A stretch of 64,000 nucleotides of DNA. It comes from Ignavibacteriales bacterium UBA1304. GTDB lineage: Bacteria > Bacteroidota > Ignavibacteria > Ignavibacteriales > Ignavibacteriaceae. The first letter of the stretch is position 1, and each line of letters starts with the position of its first letter. The notes below the pieces were generated by a model. It was given only the letters and a program-made list of their open reading frames with translations, did no database searches and was not told where the DNA came from. The position numbers were made by a program, and so were the translations under genes. Location: contig DBTY01000012.1 of the NCBI GenBank assembly GCA_002307295.1, positions 11,563 to 75,562 on the forward strand, written 5' to 3'. Below are positions 42,218 to 51,605 of the stretch, in pieces.

Positions 42218-42865
42218 TTATTTTTTAGGATATCCGATCGATTGCCCTAAAATAATTTTCTGATCAGGTTTTAAGCTTAATTTTTTTGAAAGAGCTTCGC
42301 GGTCTATCATTGCTCTTACTACGACTGCAAGGTTTTGCGAAGCGCAATATAAATAAGCGTTTTCAGCAATAAAGCCTATGTCGGCTCCGCTATAAATAAG
42401 GCGTTCCTCGTCGGAAGAGTTTTTTATCTTTGAATAATCGGACACATAAATAAGATTGATAGCCGCTGTTTTTACATAATCCTGTTTGCCGGCTAATGCG
42501 CGTACATCTTCGTCTGTAATTTGCAGCAATGAATTTTCTTTGGCGTCATAACGGAAAGCGCCGTTAGCCGAAACTAAATAAATATCTGTTTCCTGCCAGT
42601 TCATTGCCGATGGAGCCGTATGTTTGCCTGATTCGTTTCTGTTTATGCCAAATGCAGCCCAAAGAATGTTTGAAATTTCCTGAGCGGAAAGAGTATCAGT
42701 GCTAAAACTGCGCGCTGATTGACACAGGTTTAACGCCTGCATTACCGGTTTGCCTATTTCTTTTTGAGGTTCAGGCAATTTAATTGTTTTTACTTCCTGC
42801 GCATGCGCTGCAGAAAATAAAAATAGGGATGCCGCTAAAAAAAATCTGAGAGTTTTTACTGCCAT
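42218..42865 (-). CDS. Exported nitroreductase-family protein
   Basis: The 215-residue protein has an N-terminal signal peptide (FFLAASLFLFSAAHAQ). The nitroreductase/SagB-type FMN fold is recognisable from the SARSFSTDTLSAQEISNILWA segment near residue 52, HTAPSAMNWQETDIYLV near 82, and GADIGFIAENAYLYC near 163, where Gly and Ala contact FMN. Export of a flavoprotein is unusual but known for this subgroup. The substrate is unknown. Confidence 0.8.
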   Translation of the reverse strand: MAVKTLRFFLAASLFLFSAAHAQEVKTIKLPEPQKEIGKPVMQALNLCQSARSFSTDTLSAQEISNILWAAFGINRNESGKHTAPSAMNWQETDIYLVSANGAFRYDAKENSLLQITDEDVRALAGKQDYVKTAAINLIYVSDYSKIKNSSDEERLIYSGADIGFIAENAYLYCASQNLAVVVRAMIDREALSKKLSLKPDQKIILGQSIGYPKK

Positions 42866-42943
42866 AAATGACTCCTTTTATTAAAACCGATTTATACATT
42901 TATTAAAAATTAAATAGTACATACAGAGCTAAACGTTTAATAG

Positions 42944-43378
42944 CTATAAAACGTTTTTTATCTGATCAAGATGATGATTAATGTGTCTGATGTAATCGTT
43001 TATAAGAAATTCTAAAGTAATCTCTTTTTTCTTCCAGTAATTATTTAAATATGACTCGTCTATATTAGCAATTATTCCGGCAAGAACAGTATTGTAAGAA
43101 ATCCATAAATTTAAGATATCTTGCCAATCCAAGTTTTTGTAACCGGCAGAATCAACCCAACTATTCTGGTCGTAATCGGGGAAGTCAATTAGGGCGCCCG
43201 CCTGTAGACGAATATAACGCTGATGATTGTTGCAGGCTGAATCAATAAGGTGTCCAATAATTTCCTTTATAGTCCAGCTTGTGCCGGGGATAGACTCGCT
43301 TTTTTCTTTTGATATTCGGCTCAGGAATAGTTCCGCATCGTGGACAATTTTAAGAAGTTCTTCTGATTTTTCTTTCAT
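42944..43378 (-). CDS. DinB-superfamily protein
   Basis: This 144-residue four-helix bundle has metal-ligand histidines in EIIGHLIDSACNNHQRY near 39-52 and in RHINHHLDQIKNVL at the C-terminus. Members include thiol S-transferases and many uncharacterised stress-linked proteins. No more specific function can be read. It is an isolated gene with a 62-base gap to the next upstream gene. Confidence 0.8.
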   Translation of the reverse strand: MKEKSEELLKIVHDAELFLSRISKEKSESIPGTSWTIKEIIGHLIDSACNNHQRYIRLQAGALIDFPDYDQNSWVDSAGYKNLDWQDILNLWISYNTVLAGIIANIDESYLNNYWKKKEITLEFLINDYIRHINHHLDQIKNVL

Positions 43379-43440
43379 TATTATTACCGCTATTATTATT
43401 TCTCCCTAAATATATGCAATAATAATTAATGTTCAAGACC

Positions 43441-44286
43441 TTACGCATTAGCTGAAATACTATCGTTTACAATATTCTCAAGCTTTTTTATAATAGCCAG
43501 GCCTGTTTCAAGAGGAAAGCCGTCTTCGGAATATTCTGCAGAATGGTTTACTCCGTCTACAGAACCATTTTGCACAAGGTACTTCATTATTATACGGATG
43601 TTAAAAAGCTTAAAAAGATCTTGTTTTAGTTTGACGCTCAGCGCGGCGATTATTCCGTAAGCTCCCCAGTTTGAAGTTGATGCCACTATAAGCTCGTCGC
43701 ATGAAGTAACCGCAGGGATAATAGGGAGCGATAATAAATCTTTATAAACTTTTCCCATTCCAATTTCATTTCCGCCGTCGCCAATTCCAATAGTAGGGCG
43801 GCCTGAAAACTCAAAGAACAAATCAAACTTTGTAACATAAGGAGTAATATCCTGTTTGTGCATATTATAATAGCGCGCATCTGCGGCGGCTCCTGCGCGT
43901 TCTATAGAAATAACAAGCGAAGGGCGCAATTTAAGTATTGCCGCTTTTACTATAGGAACGCTTTCCTCCATGTTAAGGATGGGAAATTCAAGTGTTTTGT
44001 AATGGTTTTTTAAGACTTCGGAGATTGGCTGAGCGCATACAAATATTGGTTTGTGCCCTAAATGTTCAAGGGTCTTGTAAAGCGCAATAGCGCCTAGAGG
44101 ACCGTCAGTTTCAAAACTTCCGGCTGCAGGGAATCCTGTTCCAATAAGAACAACCCCTTTATTTTTTAATAAAAGATCAGCTGCGCGGCTTGTATACTCA
44201 TATCTAAGAGAACGCCTGATATTATCCATTCCCCGTGTGCCATGCTCAAGTATTGTATCTTCAATAATACTAAAAACGGTATTCAT
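43441..44286 (-). CDS. DUF4392 / D-glutamate cyclase-like protein
   Basis: The 281-residue protein has the GTGFPAAGSFETDGPLGA N-terminal glycine motif near residue 50, an LVISIERAGAAADARYYNMH stretch near 125-145 and IGIGDGGNEIGMGK near 167. These match the DUF4392 domain that forms the C-terminal half of mitochondrial D-glutamate cyclase. The reaction there is D-glutamate to 5-oxo-D-proline. Cytoplasmic location is expected. Start ATG has AGGATAAG upstream. Family call is fairly sure; substrate is by analogy. Confidence 0.7.
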   Translation of the reverse strand: MNTVFSIIEDTILEHGTRGMDNIRRSLRYEYTSRAADLLLKNKGVVLIGTGFPAAGSFETDGPLGAIALYKTLEHLGHKPIFVCAQPISEVLKNHYKTLEFPILNMEESVPIVKAAILKLRPSLVISIERAGAAADARYYNMHKQDITPYVTKFDLFFEFSGRPTIGIGDGGNEIGMGKVYKDLLSLPIIPAVTSCDELIVASTSNWGAYGIIAALSVKLKQDLFKLFNIRIIMKYLVQNGSVDGVNHSAEYSEDGFPLETGLAIIKKLENIVNDSISANA

Positions 44287-44522
44287 CTTATCCTGTTATC
44301 TGTAAATGGCATAATTTGTATTTTGCGAAAGAGCCCCCTCGTTTTTGAAGCTCGGGCTAAAAAATAAAGATATATTTTGGGGAAATATAATAATTAAAAT
44401 ATATCTACATTTTTAAAATAGAATAATAATTTAGCAAATGATGTGATATGAGTCAAACCACAAAGAATATTAAAAGATAAGAATGTTAACCGATTTATTT
44501 ACATTATAATAATTAATAAAGT

Positions 44523-44545
44523 GCGGCAGACTGAAAGTCTGCCGC
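44523..44545. repeat. Perfect dispersed palindrome GCGGCAGACT-GAA-AGTCTGCCGC
   Basis: This 23-base perfect inverted repeat continues into CTACGAA. It is the same family as the copies at 11256-11282 and 13627-13654 (TCGTAGCGGCAGACT...), here in reverse orientation, plus a diverged copy at 5609-5635. All four are intergenic. Confidence 0.9.
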
Positions 44546-44638
44546 TACGAATACCTGTTTTATTAAACGGAAATAGAATTGTTGGCAAGCAATGGATAAA
44601 AAATATATTTGCAATTTTTTAATATTTAAGATGGATAT

Positions 44639-44667
44639 TTGACAAGCGTCAGATGAGCTTTTAAAAT
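44639..44667 (+). promoter_or_regulatory. Candidate promoter of the TonB receptor gene
   Basis: TTGACA at 44639-44644 is followed after 17 bases by AAAATT. TTTG at 44638 and AATTTG near 44665 also loosely fit the Bacteroidota TTTG/TAnnTTTG form. It lies about 90 bases before the start codon. Only the -35-like box is a good match. Confidence 0.3.
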
Positions 44668-44755
44668 TTGTAATTCTTTTATTTAATGTAAATTATTATT
44701 ATAATTAAAAGAACGACGGAATTAAATTATAAAACAACAAACAGGGAAATTCGAA

Positions 44756-46600
44756 TTGCTCAGAAAAGCTATAGCGTTGTTATTTTTACTTTGCCAAATT
44801 GAAGTATTTTCTCAAACTGATTCATTAAAAACATATTACTTAGATTCTGTTACAATAACAGCTTCAAAATATGGTCAGACGCTGAGGAATCTTATCCCTT
44901 CTACTTCATATATCTCTAATGAAGCTTTAAGACAGGATGTAAAATCTGAAGCACTTTCGGTCATAAGCGGAAGAGTTCCTGGCTTATTTATTACTGAAAG
45001 AGGCTTTGAAGGTTTTGGAATATCGGGTCAGTCAGCCGGAAAAATATCTATACGCGGCGTTGGCGGAACGGGAAGGGTTTTGGTTACCGTCGACGGCAAA
45101 CCGGAATTTTCCGGAATATTTGGACACCCGTTGCCCGATGGTTATGCGTCAACAGAAATTGAAGGCATCGAAGTAGTGCGCGGACCGGCGTCTGTTATTT
45201 ACGGTTCCGGAGCTATGGGGGGCGTAATAAATATTACTACTAAAAAAAATCATAACGAAGGATTTAATTTTTCTGCGGATGTTAATTATGGTTCTTTTGA
45301 CACTCGTAAATTAAGTGGGAGTCTTGGCTACAAAGGCAAAGACTATGGTCTTAGTCTTTCGGTAGACGAAGACCGCACAAACGGCAGTCTTCCTTCTTCT
45401 TCGTTTAACTCCAAAATAGCTTCATTAAATTCATTCTATTATTTAAGCTCAATTTGGTCTCTCAATCTTGACGGTTATGTTAACAGATCAAAAGCCTTTA
45501 TTCCTGAACAAATAGATTTGGGTAAGTCTGAATGGACTGACGTTACGCGGGCAAACGTTTCGCTTGCTTTAAGAAATAAATTTGACAACTCGGAAGGAGA
45601 AGCTCTGTTATATTTTAATAACGGAGTGCATGACGTTTATGACGGATTTCATTCTAACGATAATACGCTTGGCATTTCGCTTCATCAAAATTTCCAGACG
45701 TTTAATTCGGGCTCAATTACAGCCGGAGCTGATTTTAAACGCTATGGCGGAAAGGGTTCCGCTTCAACCCCTATAATTGACACTACAGTAAATGAAACTG
45801 GCGTATTTGCGCTGCTTGAACAACCAATAATAGAAAAAGTAAAATTAAACTGCGGATTACGGTTTCAAAATCATTCTGTATTTGGCAATATTCTGATTCC
45901 TCACTTTAGCGTTCAGTATATTCCTATTGAGCAGACTTATACGCATATAACTATATCTGAAGGATACAGAAGCCCGGTTATTACTGAATTATTTTTAAGT
46001 CCTATGTTTCAGCCTTACAAAAATTTAAATACTTCGTTAAAGCCTGAAAAGCTTTGGAATTATGAAGCCGGGATAAAACAAAAACTTTTTGACGGAAAAT
46101 TAACCGTTGATCTGAACGCCTTTCTTATTGAAGGGAAGGACTATATCGCATCGACTGGCCAATATCCATTTTTTAAATATGAAAATATAAATAAGATTAA
46201 AAACCGGGGGATTGAGTTTTGGACTGTTTATGAAGCGATGCAGAATTTAGTATTCGACGCAAATTACAGCTATACGTCTATGGATACTAAGATTGTTGGA
46301 GCTCCTGAAAGTCAGGCCTTTATAGAGTGCGTTTATAAAATTGGCGCTTTTTCCTTTAGCGCAAATATGAAAATAATTAATAATTTGTATGCTAGCGTTG
46401 GGGCAGCCCCCTCCTTAGACCTAAAGCAAAGTTATGCGCTAACAAATGCGGCTGTTTCTTTTAGAGCGGCTAAAAACATTTCTGTTTATGTAAATGGCGA
46501 CAACCTGACGGATAGGAGCTATCAGATCAACGCAGGTTACCCTATGCCGGGCGCAACTGTAATAGCAGGCATAAATTATAATTGCAACTTCGGTTCATAA
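44756..46600 (+). CDS. TonB-dependent outer-membrane receptor
   Basis: The 614-residue receptor has a signal peptide that begins right at the start codon (LRKAIALLFLLCQIEVFSQ). The start is therefore the TTG at 44756, with AGGGAAA upstream and no nearby ATG. The plug domain spans about 40-150 with SIRGVGGTGRVLVTVDG and IEVVRGPASVIYGSGAMGGVINI. The 22-strand barrel fills the rest. It lacks the CarboxypepD-like N-terminal domain of SusC proteins and no SusD is adjacent, so it fits a siderophore, vitamin or metal receptor better than a glycan importer. The substrate is unknown. Confidence 0.9.
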   Translation: MLRKAIALLFLLCQIEVFSQTDSLKTYYLDSVTITASKYGQTLRNLIPSTSYISNEALRQDVKSEALSVISGRVPGLFITERGFEGFGISGQSAGKISIRGVGGTGRVLVTVDGKPEFSGIFGHPLPDGYASTEIEGIEVVRGPASVIYGSGAMGGVINITTKKNHNEGFNFSADVNYGSFDTRKLSGSLGYKGKDYGLSLSVDEDRTNGSLPSSSFNSKIASLNSFYYLSSIWSLNLDGYVNRSKAFIPEQIDLGKSEWTDVTRANVSLALRNKFDNSEGEALLYFNNGVHDVYDGFHSNDNTLGISLHQNFQTFNSGSITAGADFKRYGGKGSASTPIIDTTVNETGVFALLEQPIIEKVKLNCGLRFQNHSVFGNILIPHFSVQYIPIEQTYTHITISEGYRSPVITELFLSPMFQPYKNLNTSLKPEKLWNYEAGIKQKLFDGKLTVDLNAFLIEGKDYIASTGQYPFFKYENINKIKNRGIEFWTVYEAMQNLVFDANYSYTSMDTKIVGAPESQAFIECVYKIGAFSFSANMKIINNLYASVGAAPSLDLKQSYALTNAAVSFRAAKNISVYVNGDNLTDRSYQINAGYPMPGATVIAGINYNCNFGS

Positions 46601-46651
46601 TATAAATTGGGAAAAGCGCTTTTATGCGTAAAACAAATTACAAGCACAAGG

Positions 46652-47026
46652 ATGGAAAGCATTAAAATACTGATACTTGACGACGACGATAAATTGCGTT
46701 TTAATTTTATGTTATACCTTGAAGATGAAGGGTTTAACTGCCGCGGCACGGATAGCGGGTTGACTGCTTTGCAAATGCTGAAGGACGAACCTGCCGATAT
46801 TGCTATTGTCGACGTAAGGCTGCCCGAAATGGACGGCGAAGATTTTATTCTTCAGGCGCATAAAATTTACGATAAAATGAAATTTTTTATTCATACCGGT
46901 TCGGCTGTTTATTCTCTTTCGGAGGAGCTTAGGAATATAGGAATGGAAGAGGACGATGTTATTTTTAAACCGATCAATGATATGACGTCTCTTGTATCTA
47001 AAATGAAAGCTTTTTTAGTTCATTAA
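46652..47026 (+). CDS. Single-domain response regulator (CheY-like)
   Basis: The 124 residues form one receiver domain with the acidic pocket DDDD at 10-13, phospho-acceptor D54 in IVDVRLPEMDG and the lysine in IFKPIND near 108. There is no output domain. The ATG at 46652 is preferred to a start 15 codons upstream because the receiver fold begins there. It lies 15 bases before the large histidine kinase and is probably its cognate receiver or a phosphate sink. Confidence 0.88.
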   Translation: MESIKILILDDDDKLRFNFMLYLEDEGFNCRGTDSGLTALQMLKDEPADIAIVDVRLPEMDGEDFILQAHKIYDKMKFFIHTGSAVYSLSEELRNIGMEEDDVIFKPINDMTSLVSKMKAFLVH

Positions 47027-47041
47027 AGACGAAGCAGTTTT

Positions 47042-49978
47042 ATGAAAAAAAATATACGGTATTTATATACTCTTCTTCCTCTTAAAGCTTTTCTAATTTC
47101 AGTTATACTTGGATGCGTTGCTGTGGCGCTTTTTCAATGGGGAATACAATTCCATCTAGCAGGTTTAGGTTCGTTTACTGACGCAAAAGAAGTCCTAATT
47201 TCTCTTTCCTCCGCATTTACAGGTCCTGTTGGCGGAGCAATAACGGCATTTTTGTCTACTATTGTAAACCCATATTCCAGCTATAGAATATTTGTAGTTA
47301 TTCAGCATGTATTAGACGCAATATTTTTTGGATGGGCGTATAAAAAAATCATATATGAAAAGTACGATATGCCCTTTATGGCGTTAATGTGGGCGCTATT
47401 TATGTTCGTGTATTATTACGTTGTAAATCTTCCAGGCTTTATCTTTATATATCTATATAAGCCGGCATTCTGGCTAATTTTATCCGGCAATGACGCTTCA
47501 TTCTGGCGCGGTATTATGAGATTGTACGATGGGTGGTTCCCTGAGTTTTGTTTTTCCACATTTATTACCATGCTGATTTTAATTGCGCTTCCTGAAAAAT
47601 ATCGGTTGCCCCACTGGGGTAAAAGGAACGAGTTAATTAATAGAAAAAGCGCTTTTACAAATAAAATATTTAATAACTCCTTTAACAGATATTTTAACAA
47701 ATTTGCTTTTAATAATTATCTGGGCATTCGTCTTTCGTTATGGTTTATTATCCTGTCGTTTATTCCGCTTATTTTGGTCGGTTTTTTTATGAGGAACTAC
47801 ATTGTCGAAGCGAAATTTCATGAACAGGCTGATCATCAATACGATTTTGCCCGGTCTGTTGTTGATATATTAAAAGATAAAAGCTCCGATGAATTTGTAA
47901 ACAAAGTTACAGAAATTAATTTCGATGAAATGCATGAACTGGCCGTATGTGATAAAAAAATGAATTTGATCTTAACGGATAAGAAAGACAGCGACGATGT
48001 TTTTTTCTATAATAGGCTTACTACTGAAAGAAAAAATGAAATTGCCAAAAACAAAAGAGGTTCCTTTATTGATGAAACGAGCAATTTTGTCGTTGGCTAT
48101 TCATACGTTCCCAAATTAGGTTTTTATCTTTTCTCAGTCACAAAAAAATGGGAACAGTATTCTGCTCTTAATAACCTTACCGGTTATATCTACAAAAATC
48201 TTGGTATCGCGTTGTTGGGAGTTTCAATTTTATCAGGTTTTATTATTTGGATATTAGTAGGAATACCGCTTAAAAAACTTACCTTAGCCGTAAAGGAAAT
48301 GGGGGACAGAAATTCTAATGTAATTTTAAATCCGGATGATATGACCGATGAAGTTGCAGCATTGGCCGTAGCGTTTAACGATATGAAATTAAAAATTAAC
48401 AGCGCTTATGAAAAACTAAGGCGAGAGCTGAACCAGAAAATTAATCTACAGAAAGATAAATTAAGATACGAATCTGAATTCAAAACTATTACAGAGCATA
48501 TGTTTGACGTCGTTGTCTTAACGGATATCAAAGGCATGATGAAATATGTAACTCCGTCTTTTACAAATACTTTTGGATATGAGCTAAATGAAATTGAACA
48601 TGAAAATTTGTTTAACAAAGTTCATATAGACGATTTGAAAAAAGTAATAGAAGCTTTTGAACTGCTTTTGCGAAAATCGCATATAGAAGCAGTTGAATTT
48701 CGGGTTTTATGCAAAAATGGCAAGTACGCATGGATTGAAGTTAATGGCAATGTAGTAAAAAATGAAAGGAACGATATTGAAAGCCTTGTTATTTCAATAA
48801 GAAACATTAATGATAGAAAGAAATCCGAAGAAACGATAGGGCAGACAATGCGCTATATAGAGTACATTATAAACGCAATCCCAGTCGTAATTATTTCTGT
48901 AGATAAAGATTTGAATGTGACTCACTACAATAAATCCGCTGAAAAATATTTTCAGGATGGCGAAGAAGCGAACAGGTATAGTTTTATCCTTGAAAAATTT
49001 AAGAAATTGCATTTCATTAAAGAGCTAATTTTGCAGTCGCAAAACTCTATTGAATTGGTTCGACAAAATATAACTAGTACTGAGCCCGATGGGAGATTGA
49101 AAAATTTAAACGTGTCGATATACCCGTTATCAGACGAAATAAATCCTGGACGCGTAATTATGGTCGAAGATGTTACAGAAAGAAAAAAAATTGAAGAAAT
49201 GATGATCCAGACTGAAAAGATGATGAGCGTTGGCGGATTGGCTGCGGGTATGGCTCACGAAATTAATAATCCGTTAGGCACTATTGTTCAGGGATGCCAA
49301 AATATTGTAAGAAGAACTTCGCCTGAATTGCAGAAAAATATCGACTCTGCAAATCAATTGGGCATAAGCATAGATAAATTAGAAGCCTATTTTACAGACA
49401 GACAGATATATGAAATAATAGACTCTATTAAAAATGCCGCTGAAAAAGCGGCGGGAATAATTCGCAACATGCTTCAGTTTAGTCGTAGAAGCGAATCGAA
49501 AAATACTATTTGCAATCCTGTTAAGCTTATTGACGACGTACTTCAGCTTGCGACTAACGACTATGATCTTAAAAAGAAATACGACTTAAGAAATATAAAG
49601 ATTGAAAAGAACTATGACGTAAACCTTTCTGAAATTTCTGTAACAGTGACTGAGATTGAACAGGTTATTTTCAATATTATCAAAAACGCTGTGCAGGCTC
49701 TTAAGAATGTCAGCGAACCAAAAATTACTATACGACTGAAAAATGAACCTGGTAATTTAATTATTGAAATTGAAGACAATGGTCCTGGCATTGATGAAAA
49801 TACTAAACGGCATGTGTTTGAACCGTTCTTTACGACTAAAGAAGTCGGCGAAGGCACAGGATTGGGGCTGTCTGTATCGTATATGATAATTACAAGCAAC
49901 CACAGAGGTTCTTTATCGTTGGAGTCTTCGCACGGAAACGGAGCCAACTTTATAATAAAACTTCCTACGAACAGTTGA
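47042..49978 (+). CDS. Multi-TM sensor histidine kinase with HAMP and two PAS domains
   Basis: The protein has 978 residues. The N-terminal 190 residues hold about six membrane segments with a glycine-rich FTGPVGGAITAFLSTIV hairpin, reminiscent of 5TM-LYT or ECF-S-like ligand modules. A second membrane pair (about 235-255 and 385-407) encloses a short extracytoplasmic sensor. Then come HAMP (about 408-465), two PAS domains (about 485-600 and 610-720), HisKA with H739 in GMAHEINNPLG, and HATPase_c with EGTGLGLSVS. It is immediately downstream of the single receiver. It looks like a two-sensor kinase; the ligand is unknown. Confidence 0.88.
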   Translation: MKKNIRYLYTLLPLKAFLISVILGCVAVALFQWGIQFHLAGLGSFTDAKEVLISLSSAFTGPVGGAITAFLSTIVNPYSSYRIFVVIQHVLDAIFFGWAYKKIIYEKYDMPFMALMWALFMFVYYYVVNLPGFIFIYLYKPAFWLILSGNDASFWRGIMRLYDGWFPEFCFSTFITMLILIALPEKYRLPHWGKRNELINRKSAFTNKIFNNSFNRYFNKFAFNNYLGIRLSLWFIILSFIPLILVGFFMRNYIVEAKFHEQADHQYDFARSVVDILKDKSSDEFVNKVTEINFDEMHELAVCDKKMNLILTDKKDSDDVFFYNRLTTERKNEIAKNKRGSFIDETSNFVVGYSYVPKLGFYLFSVTKKWEQYSALNNLTGYIYKNLGIALLGVSILSGFIIWILVGIPLKKLTLAVKEMGDRNSNVILNPDDMTDEVAALAVAFNDMKLKINSAYEKLRRELNQKINLQKDKLRYESEFKTITEHMFDVVVLTDIKGMMKYVTPSFTNTFGYELNEIEHENLFNKVHIDDLKKVIEAFELLLRKSHIEAVEFRVLCKNGKYAWIEVNGNVVKNERNDIESLVISIRNINDRKKSEETIGQTMRYIEYIINAIPVVIISVDKDLNVTHYNKSAEKYFQDGEEANRYSFILEKFKKLHFIKELILQSQNSIELVRQNITSTEPDGRLKNLNVSIYPLSDEINPGRVIMVEDVTERKKIEEMMIQTEKMMSVGGLAAGMAHEINNPLGTIVQGCQNIVRRTSPELQKNIDSANQLGISIDKLEAYFTDRQIYEIIDSIKNAAEKAAGIIRNMLQFSRRSESKNTICNPVKLIDDVLQLATNDYDLKKKYDLRNIKIEKNYDVNLSEISVTVTEIEQVIFNIIKNAVQALKNVSEPKITIRLKNEPGNLIIEIEDNGPGIDENTKRHVFEPFFTTKEVGEGTGLGLSVSYMIITSNHRGSLSLESSHGNGANFIIKLPTNS

Positions 49979-50057
49979 CGAATATTTTGTGATGTCCTTT
50001 TCGTTGGAAAATCGTATTTTGTCAGGCGTTAAATAATCAATAAAACTAATGTGAACA

Positions 50058-51605
50058 ATGGCTTCAAAAGCGAAAAAAGAAAAAATAAAAGTTGCCGTAA
50101 TTGACGACGATATTGGCTTTGCAAAAAGTATCCTTAATTTTCTTGAAGATTATGATTACGAAGCGATAATTGAAACAAGCGGTTTAGGCGGCATTAACGC
50201 TATCAAAACTGAAAATCCTGATATAGCTCTACTCGATCTTAATTTGCCTGATATTGACGGCTTAGAAGCTCTCAAACAAATAAAGCAATTCAAACCTGAG
50301 TTGCCAGTAATTATTATTTCTGGAGCTACTGATCTAAAAGCAGCAATTAATGCAGTAAAAAGCGGCGCAAGCGATTATATTGCAAAACCGATTTTCGACC
50401 TTGAAGAATTGCTTATTTGTATCAAAAATACCATGACCCGGTTTTATCTGGAATCAGAGTTAACCGAATACCGAAAAAATCTTGAAAAGCTTGTTAAAGA
50501 AAGAACTAGCGAGCTCTATGACAAAACTAACGAACTTGAAAAAACCAATGAAATTCTTAAGAAAGAAATAAAAAAGAGAGAACAAACTGAAATCTCTCTG
50601 CGAGAAAGCATCGGTCTTTTCCAGGCGTTGGGAGACGCGACTTCTTCAATGATTTTGATACTTGATAAAGACAGCAATGTTAAATATGCAAATAAAAATA
50701 CATGCGAGGTTTTAAATTGTCATGAGCAGGATATTTTGTACAGGGATATTAAACTGTTCCTTCCAGTTGCCAACGAAATGAAACTTAACCATATAAGGAA
50801 ATCTGAAAAAATCCCATTGGTCTTTCCGCGGGAATATGAATTGGACATAGTTTCTTCAAACGGCGGAAAAAAATGGATACACATTATTATTAATGATATT
50901 AACTTTAACCGCGAGACTCACAGACTTATTACCGGTTATGATATAACCGAAAGGAAAATTGCTGAAGACAGGCAGAAGGAAGGGGGACGAAGAATTATTG
51001 ACGCATTGGAAAATGAAAGAAGACGGCTTGCGCGCGAACTGCACGATTCTATTGGGCAAAAGCTTATGTTTACAAAAATTAATCTTGAGTTAGCGGTTAA
51101 GCCGGAAAATGCCGACAAACAGAAAATTGCCGAAGTGATAGAAAACTTACAAAGCATCGCTCAGGAAATTAGTCTTCTTACAAAATCGTTATATCCGCCT
51201 GCAATTGAGAAATACAAATTAACTGAAAATATAATTTCATTAGTGAAAAGTTTTGAGAACTCTACTAAAATAAGGACTGAGATTGTTTTTAACGGGGAAG
51301 AACCTGCTCTTAATAAAAAAATAAAGCTTAATATATTCCGTGTTGTGCAGGAGGCTCTGAATAATATTTCTAAACATTCTCAAGCTGAAAATGTTGAGAT
51401 AAAATTCAATTTACTTAACGATAAAATTACATGCAGCATAAAAGACGACGGACGCGGACTTGGGCATAAAGGGAACGAAGAAGAATTGTACTCCGGTTCT
51501 GGTTTGTTCAGTATGCAGGAGAGGATATTACAGCTAAAAGGAAATTTATCATATTTTTCGCCTGAAGGGAAAGGCTTAGAAATTTGTTTTGAGGCTCCAT
51601 TATGA
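50058..51605 (+). CDS. REC-PAS-HisKA_3 histidine kinase
   Basis: The soluble 515-residue protein has a receiver at 10-125 (phospho-acceptor D60 in LLDLNLPDIDG), a coiled coil at 135-185, PAS at about 185-305 and a NarL-type dimerisation/phosphoacceptor domain with H329 in RRLARELHDSIGQ. A short HATPase_c follows, with the SGLFSMQERILQLKG ending typical of the NarX/DesK group. The receiver in front of a kinase lets another kinase control it, plausibly the upstream gene product. It overlaps the NarL-type regulator by ATGA, which strongly suggests they are partners. Confidence 0.9.
   Translation: MASKAKKEKIKVAVIDDDIGFAKSILNFLEDYDYEAIIETSGLGGINAIKTENPDIALLDLNLPDIDGLEALKQIKQFKPELPVIIISGATDLKAAINAVKSGASDYIAKPIFDLEELLICIKNTMTRFYLESELTEYRKNLEKLVKERTSELYDKTNELEKTNEILKKEIKKREQTEISLRESIGLFQALGDATSSMILILDKDSNVKYANKNTCEVLNCHEQDILYRDIKLFLPVANEMKLNHIRKSEKIPLVFPREYELDIVSSNGGKKWIHIIINDINFNRETHRLITGYDITERKIAEDRQKEGGRRIIDALENERRRLARELHDSIGQKLMFTKINLELAVKPENADKQKIAEVIENLQSIAQEISLLTKSLYPPAIEKYKLTENIISLVKSFENSTKIRTEIVFNGEEPALNKKIKLNIFRVVQEALNNISKHSQAENVEIKFNLLNDKITCSIKDDGRGLGHKGNEEELYSGSGLFSMQERILQLKGNLSYFSPEGKGLEICFEAPL

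Larger units (their letters stand above)
44287..44755. other. Long intergenic region upstream of the TonB receptor
   Basis: The 469 bases hold an imperfect AGCCC/GGGCT hairpin near 44335, the perfect GCGGCAGACT palindrome at 44523 and a candidate promoter near 44639. I looked for cobalamin, TPP and FMN riboswitch cores ahead of the TonB receptor and found none. Confidence 0.5.

Noticed and set aside
44287..44755. Riboswitch (cobalamin, TPP or FMN) ahead of the TonB receptor
   Set aside because: No conserved core such as a B12 box was found; only a weak AGCCC/GGGCT hairpin and a dispersed palindrome are present.
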